DNA from: Mycteria americana
Taxonomy: Eukaryota; Chordata; Aves; Ciconiiformes; Ciconiidae
Length of the DNA stretch: 64,000 nucleotides
Assembly: GCF_035582795.1 (NCBI RefSeq)
Contig: NC_134365.1
Location: 78,225,635 to 78,289,634 of the forward strand
Direction of reading: 5' to 3'
This document shows positions 13,400 to 26,300 of the stretch, piece after piece; position 1 is the stretch's first letter; the number at the start of each line of letters is the position of its first letter. A program made the position numbers and the translations under genes. The notes beneath the pieces are model-generated. The model did no database searches, had not been told where the DNA came from, and saw nothing but the letters and a program-made list of their open reading frames with translations.

Positions 13400-13969
13400 T
13401 GTCCTGGTTTCAGTTGAGATAGATAGAGTTAATTTTCTTTATAGTGGCTGGTATGGGGCTATGTTTTGGATTTGTGCTGAAGACAGTGTTGATAACACAG
13501 AGATGTTTTAGTTGTTGCTGCACTAGTCAAGGACTTTTCAGCTTCCCGTGCTCTGCCAGGTGCAGAAGAAGCTGGGAGGGGACACAGCCAGGACAGCTGA
13601 TCCAAACTGACCAAAGGGCTATTCCATACCATATGGCGTCATGCTCAGTATATAAAGCTGGGGAAGAAGAAGGAAGGGGGGGGACATTCGGAGTGATGGC
13701 GTTTGTCTTCCCAAGTAACCCTTACACATGATGGAGCCCTGCTTTCCTGGAGATGGCTGAACACCTGCCTGCCCATGGGAAGCAGTGAATGAATTCCTTG
13801 CTTTGCTTCGCTTGCGTGCGCGGCTTTTGCTTTACCTATTAAACTGTTTTTATCTCAACCCTCGAGTTTTCTTGCTTTTGCTCTCCCGATTCTCTCCCCC
13901 ATCCCACCGGGGGGGAGTGAGGGAGCGGCTGCGTGGTGCTTAGTTGCCGGCTGGGGCTAAACCACAACA
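13400..13969 (+). mobile_element. Solo LTR of an avian endogenous retrovirus, second copy
   Basis: Same family and orientation as the element at 8423. It starts TGTCCTGGTTTCAG, has a TATA box (TATATAAA, 13649-13656) and an ATTAAA signal (13838-13843), and ends GCTAAACCACAACA. Near the 3' end it keeps a G-rich tract (about 13908-13930) that the 8423 copy lacks. The flanks GCAAC and TCGAC do not form a convincing target duplication, so the insertion is old or the flanks have decayed. No internal retroviral sequence is adjacent, so I read it as a solo LTR. Confidence 0.87.
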
Positions 13970-14861
13970 TCGACTTTGAGTTGTATTTAATTAATCACCC
14001 AGTAGCTATCATTAAGATATACTATTACAGCAATCCATCATCTGAGGGTTTATTAATGCTCCAGGTAATCTGGGCACGCACAGTGGATGGGACGGAGGGG
14101 CAGAAGTGGGGTTTCTCTGGCTGCGGCTCTTCCTGCGCAGAAGCTTGCTGGAGTCTGACCGTGTTACGGTGGAAACAGAAGAAAGCAAATAGGCCACAAC
14201 GGGGGCACGTAACTCTCCTTTAATACTGGTAGAGGAAAAATCCGTTCTTTTTTGGGTAAGTGTTTCAGAAGCTGCAGCTGATCTGTGTTGTGTTGCTTCT
14301 TGTTATTCTGGAGCCATAGTAATTGATGTATCTTTAGCCTGATGCCTTACTTTTCTTTATACATGTAATGTAATCCTTAAAAAGCTTTGAATGTTGATGC
14401 AGTTATGCAATTGAGAAAAGAAGCCAATAAAGGGGAAAATAAAAAAAAGACTGTAAATAAAAAAAAGAAAGTAAAGGAAAAATAAAGTGGATAGGAAAGA
14501 GAAAGACGTGACCCTTTCCCAATACCGTCAGCAATCTGGCATGGAAAGTCACAGGTGATGGTTATGACTCCACGGCAAATGGAAGCCCTGGGGCCACGAG
14601 GAGGGTGCTGGGCAGCAGCAGGGTGCAGGGCCCTGTTGGCATCTCTGCACCTCTTGCAGGTTTTGAAAATCCCAATGACCTGGGGTGCTGCTTCCCACCC
14701 AAACGATTTCAGTGTGCTTCCGCGCCACTGGTAAACCCTCAGAGGACATGGGTGATGGGAGGCAGAGGACGGCTGCTGCTGCGGCAGCCGAGACCCCAGC
14801 ATTGGGCCCGGCAGAACTTGTTTATCGCTGAAGGCACCGCATGGGTTCTGCTCTTCCCCTG

Positions 14862-15061
14862 CGGTCCCTGGTGCGGCTGAGCCTCGCGCAGCCTGCTCGG
14901 GGCCGGCTGGGTCCCCGCCGGCGCTGGGACTCGATTGCCGCACCGGTGCAGCGTGGCACGGCCGATGCCGCAGCCGAGCGACGCGTGCACGAGGGGGAGG
15001 CGGCTGCACCGCACGCTGCCAGCTTTGCGTACGTGCACAGGCTCAACCGGTTGCTTGTTCG
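14862..15061. promoter_or_regulatory. Small CpG island
   Basis: I count 28 CpG dinucleotides in 200 bp, the highest density in the window. The tract includes CGCGCAGCC, CCCCGCCGGCGC and GAGCGACGCGTG. AT-rich sequence with CTATAAAATAAA follows at about 15169-15180, which could act as a TATA-like element for leftward or rightward transcription. No recognised exon adjoins it. It may be an orphan CpG island or the promoter of an unannotated non-coding RNA. Confidence 0.55.
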
Positions 15062-17181
15062 CCAGCATCTTATTTTCATGATGTGTTGGTTTTGCTGTGC
15101 AAGGGAGCATCAAATCAGAGTTAAAAGCGAGCGCTGCAGAAGGCTCTGCATGTTGCTGGAAAACAGCCCTATAAAATAAACAGATGCTGTCATAAAAAAT
15201 AAAGCAGAACGTCTGTTAAATAGAGCTTCCCTTGAAGAAAAGGAAAGTATTTGATGCAGCGTACGTTGAATTTTCTGGGGTTTATTTTGGTTATTTCGAC
15301 TTGTGAAGTTGCTGAAGCCTCAGCCAGGTGTTCGTGCTGCTGTGAGGATGCCTGTGCTTGGAAGGGGTCCGCACCCAACGCTGAGAAACTGCAGTGGCTG
15401 AATTTTTCAGCGATTCCTTGACGTTGGCACATTGTGCACTCTGGCTTTTCAGAGCAGCTAGCTATTGAGTTTTACATGCAAAGAAAAATAGTTGAGTGTA
15501 TAGTTTGAACTCAGAGGACCCTGACTATTTTTCAAATTTTTTTTTTATATTTTAGGAGAAAAAGACTGCTTCTTGCAGTCTGCTTTCTTGCAGAAAACCT
15601 GCCAAGATAAAATTAGTAGAAGATGTTGTGAGGAGTAGGCCAGTTGCAGGGGGGGATGCTGAAATGGAAACCCCACTGCTTCGGGGTAGCCTCAGCTCCC
15701 TGGAAGTAGGAAAAGACGAAGACAGCATCAGCCTGTGATACTTCCTGAGGATAAATTTTACAGCACTTCAGAGGAGGCTGCAGAAGAGCCTTGACAGATT
15801 TGGGAGCAGTGTCTCGAGGAAGGCTAGAAGATTGGGAATCCTCCTTTTCTCAGTGGTCTACTGATACAGCCCAGACGCTGGCGTTATTGAGAAGACGTAT
15901 GATGATTTAACCCATGCTAAATCTTCCACTTTTATGGATACGTGTCTCTGATATGGGGCTGAATTACTGCACTCTCAGGCAAAAGCAGCAGCAAACTATT
16001 AATAAGCAGAAAAGGAGGAGGCAGAAGTGGTATTGTAGCAGTAATCCAGGAATAGCACCAATATCTGAGCCTCTTTTCAACCACCTCATACCATGTCATT
16101 AGTAGTTTTAGCTTTGTTGACATGTTATTGTGTCCAAGACGTTCCCATTTTAAGGTCTTGCACTCTGTGATTGCCTTTTTTTTTTTTTTTTTAATTGGAT
16201 TTTTTGGTACAGTCTAAAACATGTCTGTTATAACTTAGCTGTAGGACAGTTAGCAGTCCATTTGCCAATAGGTGCTTGGATATTGCAGTGCCCTGGCACA
16301 TTTGGGAATGGGTTTCCCTCTTTGTGGAGCATTTTTGAATAGTTCCTTAGGGGAGGCTGGTTTGGATGCGGTTAGGCTTGTGCTCTCACAGTTACCCTCC
16401 AGGGAAACTCCATCAGGGCCAAACCCCAAGTAAACAAAGTCACGTTTTAAGGTTTCTCTGATAATTGTTTTTACACACGTTAGGGGAATTAATTCCAAAA
16501 CTTCGGTGATGTTTGAATTTCCCACTCCTTGTCAGCACTTCAACCTCTTCAGAAGTTTTTGATCATCCTGAAGAATTTTCCTAGTAAGTTGATGTTGGAA
16601 AATCTTTCCCTCATTATTAAAAAAAAAAAAAAAAAGAATTAATAAACAAAAGTATTGTATTTTATGACATTTAAAGGCTGATCTTTTTACAATCCCACAA
16701 AAGCAAGGCAATGGAAAATGTCAGTCCATCCTGGTTCATGTGCTAATTACTGACAGGGGGAACTCCCAACCTGAAAGCATGAACTTCTTCAGCTGCAATT
16801 AAACTTCCCGTTAGCTGTAACAGATATGTATTTTCTGTGGGTCAGCACAGAGAAGGACTTGAGTAGTATCTGAAGGTATATATCTGCTAGTAGTGCTGAT
16901 CAGACAACACTACTCTGGAAAAAAGTTGAGATTTGGGAGGAGCACCCCCTCCTCACTCCAAGTTAAACATTTGCAGGGACTATGCACAAGAATTCATTTT
17001 ATTTCCATTTTAAACTTTAGAAGAAACTGTAATATAGTACCTACGCTTGAAAGATTGTTTTTTGAAAAAAATCCATTTTGGAATACATCTTTCTGAAACA
17101 TTTGTGATAGAATAATGTCCAACTTCCTTTTCATGAGATTGTTTCACTCTATTTTCTTCCAATTTTGGTAGAATTGAAGCA

Positions 17182-17218
17182 GCATTTTTCACTGAAAAAA
17201 CTGTCAGTGAAAAAATGC
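17182..17218. repeat. Short imperfect inverted repeat (hairpin)
   Basis: The arms GCATTTTTCACTGA (17182-17195) and TCAGTGAAAAAATGC (17204-17218) are complementary except for one extra A/T, with an 8-nt loop. It could form a hairpin in DNA or in RNA from either strand. It may be a chance structure, the end of a decayed transposon, or a structured RNA element. No repeat family was recognised. Confidence 0.6.
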
Positions 17219-18639
17219 CTGGATTCTGGCCACTCCTGTGTGTACCCACGTACTCATGGACCTCATGATGTGGTAGCGGTGTTCTCTGGTCAATGGACTT
17301 CTCTTTGGTCCATGGACTTAACCGTATCCATACTACTTGGGCAGGCCAGCGTTTCTGCACAGCCTTCATTTAACCTCCCACCACACCGCAGACTTTCTCT
17401 GCTCTTCTGTGGTGCTCTTCTGGAAAGTTATCCTTGCCTCGGTTTACATTTTTTCCGTAGAGTTGGAAACAGGTTCTTCATAATCTCAAAAAGAAAAATA
17501 GCTTTTATCACAGGGCCTATGCAGAGGTTGTGACTATTGTAAATCAAAAAGTTGTTGGTGGTTAATTAAACGTGGAGGGACAGTAACTCTGCTTTAAAAA
17601 GTATATTTTTTCTTTTTGGTAAGGAAGGGTGATACTTACAGTTACCAGTGTCTAGCTGTGTACTATGAAATGACAGCAACTTTGCACTGAAAAAAATTCC
17701 ATATGGTGAGTACGTAAATGAAAGGTTAGAAATAAAAAATAGGAAGTTAAATACACCCAGGTTATATTTGGCAGCGTATCAAGGAATCCAGTAAGGCCTA
17801 GAAAGACGCCTTCAAAACTGTCATGTCACGACCAGATCAAAGTATGCTTGCTGGTACCATCTTGATTGGTTTTTTCTCTCTGTTCTGGTTAAGGATGTTT
17901 GTCCTTAACTTTTCAGCTTTGATATGTGCATTTGCATGTTTATTTGTTTTTTGCTTCGTGGTGTTTTGGTGAAGAATTTTTTTTGCCAAACTAGTTAGGC
18001 TTTTTTTTCCCCCCCCCTAGATTTTTGTCTTTATTTAAGCTTTTACAAGGGCCCCTTCCTCCAGCACAGCTCAAGGGATAGAAACCAGCTGTGTCGTGTT
18101 CCCTGGGGCTCACGGCAGGCTCCTGGCTATGACACCCACAGACAGAAGAGCGTGCCTCCGCAATCTCACTTTTCATCTGGGTCTGTTATCGGGATATAAA
18201 CCGTGTCTACTGTTACTGCCTTATATGCTTAGCAGATGGCCTTGCCGAAGCATGCCATGGGGATCAAGTTAATTAATTTTTTTTTCTTTAAGTTGCTGTG
18301 GGATTTTGGCAAGTTGTTTTGATCGTCTAGTCCCCTGATTCAAGCGCGCCTTGTCCTTATCTGCTGGGCCCCCTGGCCAGCACCCCGGTGATGGCACGTC
18401 TCCTCTGTGCCCCGGAGCTGGGTGGCTTGTTTTGGTGGTGGGCAGCATGTCAGGATCCCCAGATCCGACGTGTTTCCCGCAGCCGCCTGGCAGGTCTGGC
18501 GAGTGAAACTTTGATGCCAGAGCCAGCTGCGGTGGAGCCGTGCTTCGCCTGTTTCCATTTTCTGTTTGAGAGTAGAAGGCCTGGCACGATGATGCTGGGG
18601 AGATGCCCTGCAACCAACACGCCGAACCCACGCCGAGCA

Positions 18640-19110
18640 GTTTGAGACGGGGCAGCCCAGCCCGAGGTCCCACCCCACATCTCTGGGGCTGTGAGCAACG
18701 CCTGTTTGACAGCTTGACCTCCCCGCCCCAGTTGCCTGAAGGGTAAAATACGTCTAAACAAAGGCTTGGCTTGCTTTGGCAAACCGAGGAGTTAATTCAG
18801 AGATGCTGACGCATCCTCTCTGCCAGCTCCTGCGAGGCGGCACGGACACCGGGGCAGGGCGAGCTGCCAAGCCGGGCACTGGGCAGGGGTGCCTGCGCTA
18901 CGTGGGGGGCAAGCACTTGCCGGGGGGCACAGGGATCGGCTGGGGCAAGGAGGGCACAGGCTGAATCGAGTGGGTTTGCTCCGCCACACCACGCCACGTC
19001 CCGCTATCACAGTCCCTCGGGAGGAAGCCAGGGGTGAGGATGTCCTCAGAGGGACGAGGTGCACGGGGTGGCCGGGCCGAAGGAAAGCACGTGGTGTGGT
19101 GTTTCTGTTG
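18640..19110. promoter_or_regulatory. CpG-rich, GC-rich stretch
   Basis: A 470-bp segment with about 30 CpGs, less dense than the 11.3 and 14.9 kb islands. It contains GCGAGGCGGCACGGACACC and several G-runs. It is open in more than one frame on both strands, which is expected from composition. No protein family was recognised. Confidence 0.35.
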
Positions 19111-20234
19111 TGTGGGGGCTTAAAAGAACTGGCGAGATGGAAAGAAATTTTAGGACTCGCTAAGCACAAACACAAGCCCGGTGATTCAATAGACTCAAGT
19201 GAAGGGCGTATTTTTCTGCAGAAGGTTTTAAGGGCTTTGCTGGTATGAGGTGAAACCCTTGATGTCATCAGCAGCATCACTTACCACGCTGATGTTATCT
19301 CTACCTGTACCACGCAGGCGATTGACAGCTGTAAGCTTCCAGCTATTAATCCCTTTAATCTCCTTGTATTCTAAGCAATGCTATAAATTAGCCGAGTACC
19401 TTTTTTCACCACTCCCCCTTTTTTTTTCCTTTGGAAAACAAAGTCAATTCACTTTATTCTTCCAGAATTAAAGGCAATGTTGTGGGAACTGTGTCTGAAT
19501 TGAAATGTTCCTTTTTTTGCTAATATGTTATTGCCAATAGTTGTTTGTTTGGTGCGCGTTAATTTTTGGATAAAAAAGAAAAGTCCAGAGACAGCTGGAT
19601 ATACAATATATCTTAGCTAAAAGCTTTTCAGCAGATTAACCCTGGAAGGCAAAAAGGATGTGAACACAGCTGGAATGAATGATTGTTTTCTATTTCAAAG
19701 GAATGTCCATAAAACTCGTTATTTTGGGGATTCACACTGAGTATTACAAAATTATCTCTTCTGCCTTCCTTCAGACTTCCCTTTACAAGTATCCCAAGAG
19801 TGACGTACTATATAAGTTTATTTCTGTTGAGCTGCTGTAGTACGTTGCCTGAATCCTTCCCACCCCTCTTCTGGAGTGTCGGTGGTAGCTCTGATTTCTT
19901 AGGGATTTTATCTATTTATGGTAAATTTGCAGCTCCGCCGAGACTGCCACACGCTCCAAATCCCCTCTGGCACTTGGGGACTTTCAGTGCTTTGCCCACT
20001 CTTTTGCTTTCGATTAACAGCGCCAGACAGATCCCGCTATCGCTGTGCTGCTAAAAAAGAAAAACAAAGCAAAAACCGAAGGAAACCCCCAACCCTAAAC
20101 TAGAAAGCAAACAAAACCCCCTATTGCTGTGACACTGAATGTTTCTACCTCCTCTTTACATGTCGGTGACTTCTACATTTCAGTTGGCTTCCAAAAAACC
20201 TCATTGCAAAGGAGGCTGCTACAGCAATTCCAGT

Positions 20235-20372
20235 CGTCTAGAAAAAGCAGTCGTCACGTGTCAGCTGATGACGACGGACGCTAGCTGCTGCGATGCAAGC
20301 AAAGAGCGCCCGGTGCTGCTGTGACGACGCGACACCCGCGGGGTACGTCTGCAGTGACCGACGGATGCCGCG
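20235..20372. promoter_or_regulatory. CpG cluster with E-box and TGACG (CRE half-site) motifs
   Basis: Nineteen CpGs by eye in under 140 bp. It contains CACGTG (20255-20260), CAGCTG (20262-20267), and three TGACG half-sites of the ATF/CREB type: reverse orientation at 20252-20256, forward at 20269-20273 and 20322-20326. CACGTG, CAGCTG and the first two half-sites sit within about 22 bp. This suggests a regulatory element, but motif matches of this length also arise by chance. Confidence 0.3.
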
Positions 20373-23300
20373 CTGAAACCTGAATGTGGCAGCTGGGCTT
20401 GGGGAATTTGCACGTGGAAAGGAAGCAGACACTCGAAAAGGGCACGGCATTTACAGAGACAGCCTAACGGCTCCTTTCACAACTCCATCGTGTGGTGCAA
20501 CGAGCGGATACGGTATCCCTAGACTGTGGAAGGGAGGTCTGGACAAACGCACTTTAACTTAAATTACTGTGATTTTTTTTTTTTTTTTTTTTAAACCAAT
20601 GTCTGCCTGCAAAGTCCATATGGACTGTTTGCCTTTCTCTGTCTTCATCACAGCGTCCGAAAACTTCGTAAAGATTTCCCTTGCAACGCTGGACTCAGAC
20701 ATGCGCGTTTTGTTAGGGACCTGAGACGGTGAGAGAGAGGTGAATTGCGCAGCCCAAGGGCTTACAGAGAGCTTCTGACAGCCAAAAACCCACCCGGCCT
20801 CTAGTCGTGGTCTGGCGTGGGGGCCAGAAAACCTGTCTGCAACATTCGTGATGACAGATTGTGTCCTGAGAAAACGTTGCCAGGCAGATTTGGAGAGAGG
20901 GTATTTTAGATAAAAGCCATATTAAGAACTACTCTGAGGCAAACAGGCAGGGATGACTGGATCTGTAGTTTGTTTTCCTACAGTTTATTGGAAAAACAAA
21001 GGATAATAAAAAAAAAAAAAGAAAATTTTTACTGCCCATATGACATCATATTTCCTGTTGAGCTAAGTGTTTTGATGAGAAATATTGCAATGAGGTTTTA
21101 GTTGATTCTTGAGCGTTGTTTTGGTAGGGATTAACCATTGCTGCTGACTGAGGGTGCCTGTGCCCGAGCTCCCACTGCTTTCTGCTGGAGCTGCGGCTGC
21201 TGGGGCTGGCAGGGGAGGAAAAGTTCCCCTGCTTGACAGACAGTCTATAAAAATCAGAGCTCCAGTAGCTCCAGTAGTAGAATAGCTTCACTAATTCTAG
21301 AGCTGAAAAATGCTAAGAAAACGGCCATGACACCTGCCTAACCTACAGCTCCTTTTGGTCACCTCTGAGGAAGCTGGAGACCTTTCCTCTTACGCTTTTC
21401 TCTCCCTCCTCTGCAGAGCACACGGGCTGTTGCACGCCCGCTCCCTGGCACCCGGCCACACCATCACGGGTGTCCAGGCGCTGGGGCCCATGTGCTGCTT
21501 CAGAGGGCCAGGTCTCTGACCCACCCTCCTGCTGCACCGGCCAGAGAGCGCTGGGACCTTCAACTCGCTGCCTCGACCCGAAAGCACAGGGGGTGCAAAC
21601 TCCTTACTGAATTTCCAGTGAAGAAAGGAGCCTTCCCTATTGTTCATTTGTCAACACTGTCAGAAATAATTTGAGCTCTCCGGGGAGGGGGACCTCAATA
21701 TGTTCCTATAATAGGGTAAGCCCGAAACAAAATTTTGGCTTCAGTTTCACCATAGGCATTTATCTCCTTTGTGCATTTCAGTTTGGGGGAATCAGGGAAG
21801 AAAAAACTTAGACCATCTGTTTTATTCTTTCCTGGGATTTATTAATCACCAGAAAGCAAGCAATACTTCCCGGAGAGTGTGGTGGTTATTGCTTTGTTCT
21901 TGCTTCTAATATAAATGTTTTTGAGATGTCCTGCTCTTCTAACTGAAGATGTTTGTGTTAAATCAGTAGTTCCGTTTTGTTTATTAAAATCAAACCTTCC
22001 TTTATTGAGCATTGTTGTAGAATTAATTACCACCCTTTTACTGAGTTCCTTTCTTTTTCAACAAGGCAGAATTAAAGCAGCAGACGCTGGGAATACATTA
22101 GCCCCAGCAGTTTTCATAGAGCTCTGACTGAGGCCTTGAATTTGCTGTTTTGTTACGCACATGTCTTGACCTAGAGGTTTTCTTCATCAAGGCATTGGAA
22201 GAAACCCCTCATATTCACATCCCAGAAGAGCCTCCTAGGAGGGCCTGAAAAGAAGACCGTGCAATATTCTGCAGGGAGGGCATTTTCTCGGTTTCCTCCC
22301 TCTGATACAGTCTATGGCAAGAAGTAGCTCAAGCTTTTGCTTTAGACTCTCTTCTGTGAATGCCCTATAAGCTTCAGGGCCCATGCTGACCTGTTAACAT
22401 CTGGTTGCGGCCACATGTAGTCCACCCAAGCTCTGTGCATGTTTGTCACACCCTGCTTTCGTGCCTTGGAGCCGGACAGCACGTGGAAACCCATGGGTAG
22501 TTCTGCTAAAGCCAATGGTCTCGGGTATGCCAGGGTAAGTTTTTTGGCTGAGAAACCTGGCTACTTGCCTGAAATGGCAAATTCTGCAGTTGCTTTGGCA
22601 AAATCTTTGTGTTTTTGCAAAGCCCCACCCGTGCCATCCAATTTTATATTTTCCCATGAGTTCTGACATTTTCTATGTGTATTTCAGTGAGCAGCCCTTT
22701 GTAACGCTCATTTTCCTATAGCGGTTCTGCAGGAATTAGAGATATAACTTACGCAGGCTTGAACGAGATGGCCGAGCCAGTGGCTTGAGCCGGGAGATGG
22801 CACAGCGAAGGCGAGCCAAAGTCCAGCAGACCTCAGCCAAGCAGGCTGAAACTTTCTGGGTTTGGGTCAGATCACTCTTAATGCTTTCAGACACATCCTT
22901 GGCATGTGCTCGCATGTACGGGGTGAGTGGCTACTTCTTTTGATCTGAGGCGGTCTCTGGATGTTTGATTTTGTGGTGGGAAAGGAGCCCGGCCGAGGTA
23001 TGCAGCTGCTGCTTGGAGACGTGCAAACAGCTGTGCTGACAACAAGGGGAGTTTGGGTTCCCTCTGGCTTAGAGGGGTCTCGGCTCACAGTTGGCAGGCA
23101 TGCAGCTTGGCCTTCTTTCAGACTCCGCTATTTTTACCCTACTCTGCTCCAAAGTTTATTTGCCGGTTGCCAGCTCACCGAGGTTTGTCTCCTCAATTCC
23201 TCTCAGTGGAGCCTGGGCAGCAGCAAAGCCAAAGCCCAACCCTGTGGTACGAACTGGATAGCATCTGGACAGCAGAGCGTGGTTTTAAATCGCAAACGCA

Positions 23301-26300
23301 AAGCACACACTTAAAAATGTTTTTAGTTTTAACAACCGCTTCCTTCCTCAGTACGCATGGATGTTTCTGGCTCACGGGACGAAGGAGGGAAACGCCTGGC
23401 GATGGAGCGAGGCATGGGAGCTGTGGTGGGGCTGGAGAAACACACCTGCGACAAGGCGAGACCTGGCAAAGGCAATGGCAGTGTTTCAGGAGTTGGGCCC
23501 TGGAGGAGAGGACAGCACAAGGGACCCCGGATCAAACCCTGGGAGGTGGCCACAAGCAGTGCAGAAATCTGCCCGCAGCACCAGGCTGCAGGAGTTTATC
23601 ACAGCTCCGGCAGAGTCTCTTTGGGGAACAAGGCTCGGTCCGGAGCACGCTGGACCTGCAGATGGGCCCTGCGATGGGATCTCGTCTAGGAGGTCTGAAC
23701 CTCTCGTGACTACGAATGTGGGGCTGCAAGGATTGCAGGGGAGAACGGGCATTTTGCACCAACTAGAGAGTGATGGTGAGTAAGGACCGTGGTCCAGCCA
23801 AAATATCCTTCATTTAACTGTCAGGGAGGAGAAGTGAAATGGAAAACTGGGTTTGCCCAGTTTGTGCATTCCTGCCAACAAGGAATGTGTGTCTTTGCAA
23901 AAGGATGCTGGAAGCTTTATTGCAGAGAGGTGATAAGTAAGGACATTTCTGAATATTGGTGATTCTCCCCTGTAACAGCACGGCCTGATTTCCTGTTGTC
24001 TGAGCATTGGGAAACGGGAGGAGGAGTTAAAAGAGGAAGGTGCTGTGTTCAAGTAGCCCAAGTATTCCTGCGTTATTTCAGTCCTGAATCAGTTCCAGTT
24101 TCGGGCACTTCGAATGCCTGTGGTTCCCCTTCTCTCACTGTGAGGTTGAGGTACCTGAGAAAAAGGAGCAGGCCCCCAGCCGAAGCCATCAGCTGATGGT
24201 GTCTTGGCTGAAAAGACAAGCATTCATGTGCAGACGAGGAGGGACAGCGTTTTAGAAGGTGAAGCGGCTGGTGCTTGCAGCTAGGCGTTTGCTCGCTCCG
24301 TGCCGGGAGGCATGGCTGGGTCGTGGGGAGGCTGGGAGCACCTGCAGGAGCGTGAAAAAGCACTGCCGCTACGGTTAAACCGGTAGCTCCTTGTGTACGG
24401 GCAGTGCTGGAAAAAGGGTACGAAATGGAGGAATGATGACTACACGGCACAAACAACAGAAGTCACCTCCTGTGCCGCTCGCCTGCAGCCCGGGAACTCA
24501 ATGCAAATTTGACTGTGGGCTTAAGTGGTGCTTTTTATTCATGTGGCATTTGTATGGGTAGTATAAAACATATAATATATATACAGAAAGTAAAATCTAT
24601 GAGACTCACAGTATTCCATGAGTCTCTTTTCCTAGGGTGTGGGGCTATTTACTTGTTTTATTAGCTAGAGATAAGTTGCTTTAACAAACATCCATGCAGT
24701 TAGCGAAGAGAAAAGGGAAAGGTTGTGAAATGTCTTCGAGCTCCTATATCGGCATAATAATAGCAGATATAGCACGGGGATGCCGTGGCTCCTTGCTAGA
24801 TAAATTCCCAGCTGGCTTTTCCTGGTGGCTGCTTAGAGCGTGTTCATTCAGGGAAAGAGAAGGTGTACTGTGTGGTTAAAATGATAATGGAGTTTACACA
24901 GCAGATGCCAGCTATCACTTACTCACCGGAGGTGGCACTTCCTACTGCGCTACCACCTACCCCAGCCGCATTTTGCAACGTAAAATCTTCTAACAAAACC
25001 CAGGCACGCTAGCGAAAGGTGGCTTTGCAGTCAACAGTTTGATATTGCACAATACTAGTTATTAATGATATAATATACTCGATTCCCAGGCCAGCAAATA
25101 CCGGAGAAAGGAGCTGGTAGATCCTATGCTGGGCAGCAAAAAACTCGAGGTTAAATGCAACATAGCTTTGTAGATGCTTCTAAGATTTGAATTGTTTTCA
25201 GGAGTCGTACATGGAAAAAAGGCATTTTTCAGCAGTAACTCTACGGCAGTGAAACCCAGAATTACTTAAAAAAAAGTAATTGGGGAGAATGCCTTAAATG
25301 AAAACTGGAGCTTAGCTGGCCAACAGGACAGTATTTGCAAATATTACCTAAATCAAGCTTTTTTGTTTGTTTGTTGTCAAAGCTAAGGATTTAAACCCGA
25401 TTGTCACTGGTAGTTCTCAGGGTGACAAAGCAGCTGTTGGTATTGAAGTGCCGTCACCTCTCATGGCCCAGCAGCTGTTATCAAAAACTTTCCTGAGGCA
25501 CACGGCCTCTTCATTTTAAGTAAGTCTGCCCTGCCTTATGTGCTGGTTGTTTTGGATTGTGAAAGACTCAACAGTGAGACGAATAGCTCATTCCAGCGGG
25601 ACAGCACTGCAAGCGATAAGCAGGCAGAGAGACGACTGAGAAATGTTACGTTAATATTCCCTAGCTTCAGAAAAAAAAAACCCAAACAAGCTAGAAAAAT
25701 AAAGCAGGCTTGCACGATAGCAGAGGTAAGTATGCAGGCACACACCTCGTATTAGAGAGAGCGTGTTGCTATAGTTTTCGTGATGAGCGCAAGCCACTGG
25801 GGAAGCGAGGACTGGGCTCCCACTGGGAAGCTGGGAGAGAGCATGCTTCAGGAAGGGTTCGTCCTCGAGAGTGCCGTCCTCTGCGGTGGGGGGGGCAACA
25901 GGGAAGCACAGGTGTCTCTAACGGGATGCTTTATTTCCACTTTGTATTTTGTTCGAAAAGTATAAAAAAGAAAGGTGCAAGGGCTAGCTGATGAAAGTGT
26001 AATGAAGAGAGGCAGATGAGTTTCCCTCTCTTTAGATGACTTTTCAGTTCTCTGTAAAACCCTACTGATTCCTCATTATCCTTACAAATAAACACCAGTG
26101 TTGGAATTGCGCTTAAGGATGAAATGATGAATTCAAATTTGAGAAGAGCTTGAGGCTCCGTACAGTTCAGCTGTTCGAAGAAGAGAGTTAAAATTCTGAT
26201 TGGGAAATTCAAGCCATTATACGCTTACACATGAATGCCCACACGTACCTCATATACTACTATGGTTTTTCCCCCCCAGTCTCCATTTTCTGCACAAACT

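Noticed and set aside
8423..13969. A provirus bounded by the LTRs at 8423 and 13400
   Set aside because: There is no primer binding site after the first LTR, no purine tract before the second, no viral coding sequence between them, and the outer flanks do not match.
14377..15009. 210-codon minus-strand frame over the CpG island
   Set aside because: Explained by high GC content. It ends in Phe/Leu-rich sequence from a poly(A/T) tract, and overlapping frames are open on both strands.
23053..23783. Overlapping frames of 110-218 codons on the plus strand
   Set aside because: All three frames are largely open at once, which points to base composition and not selection. No recognised motif.
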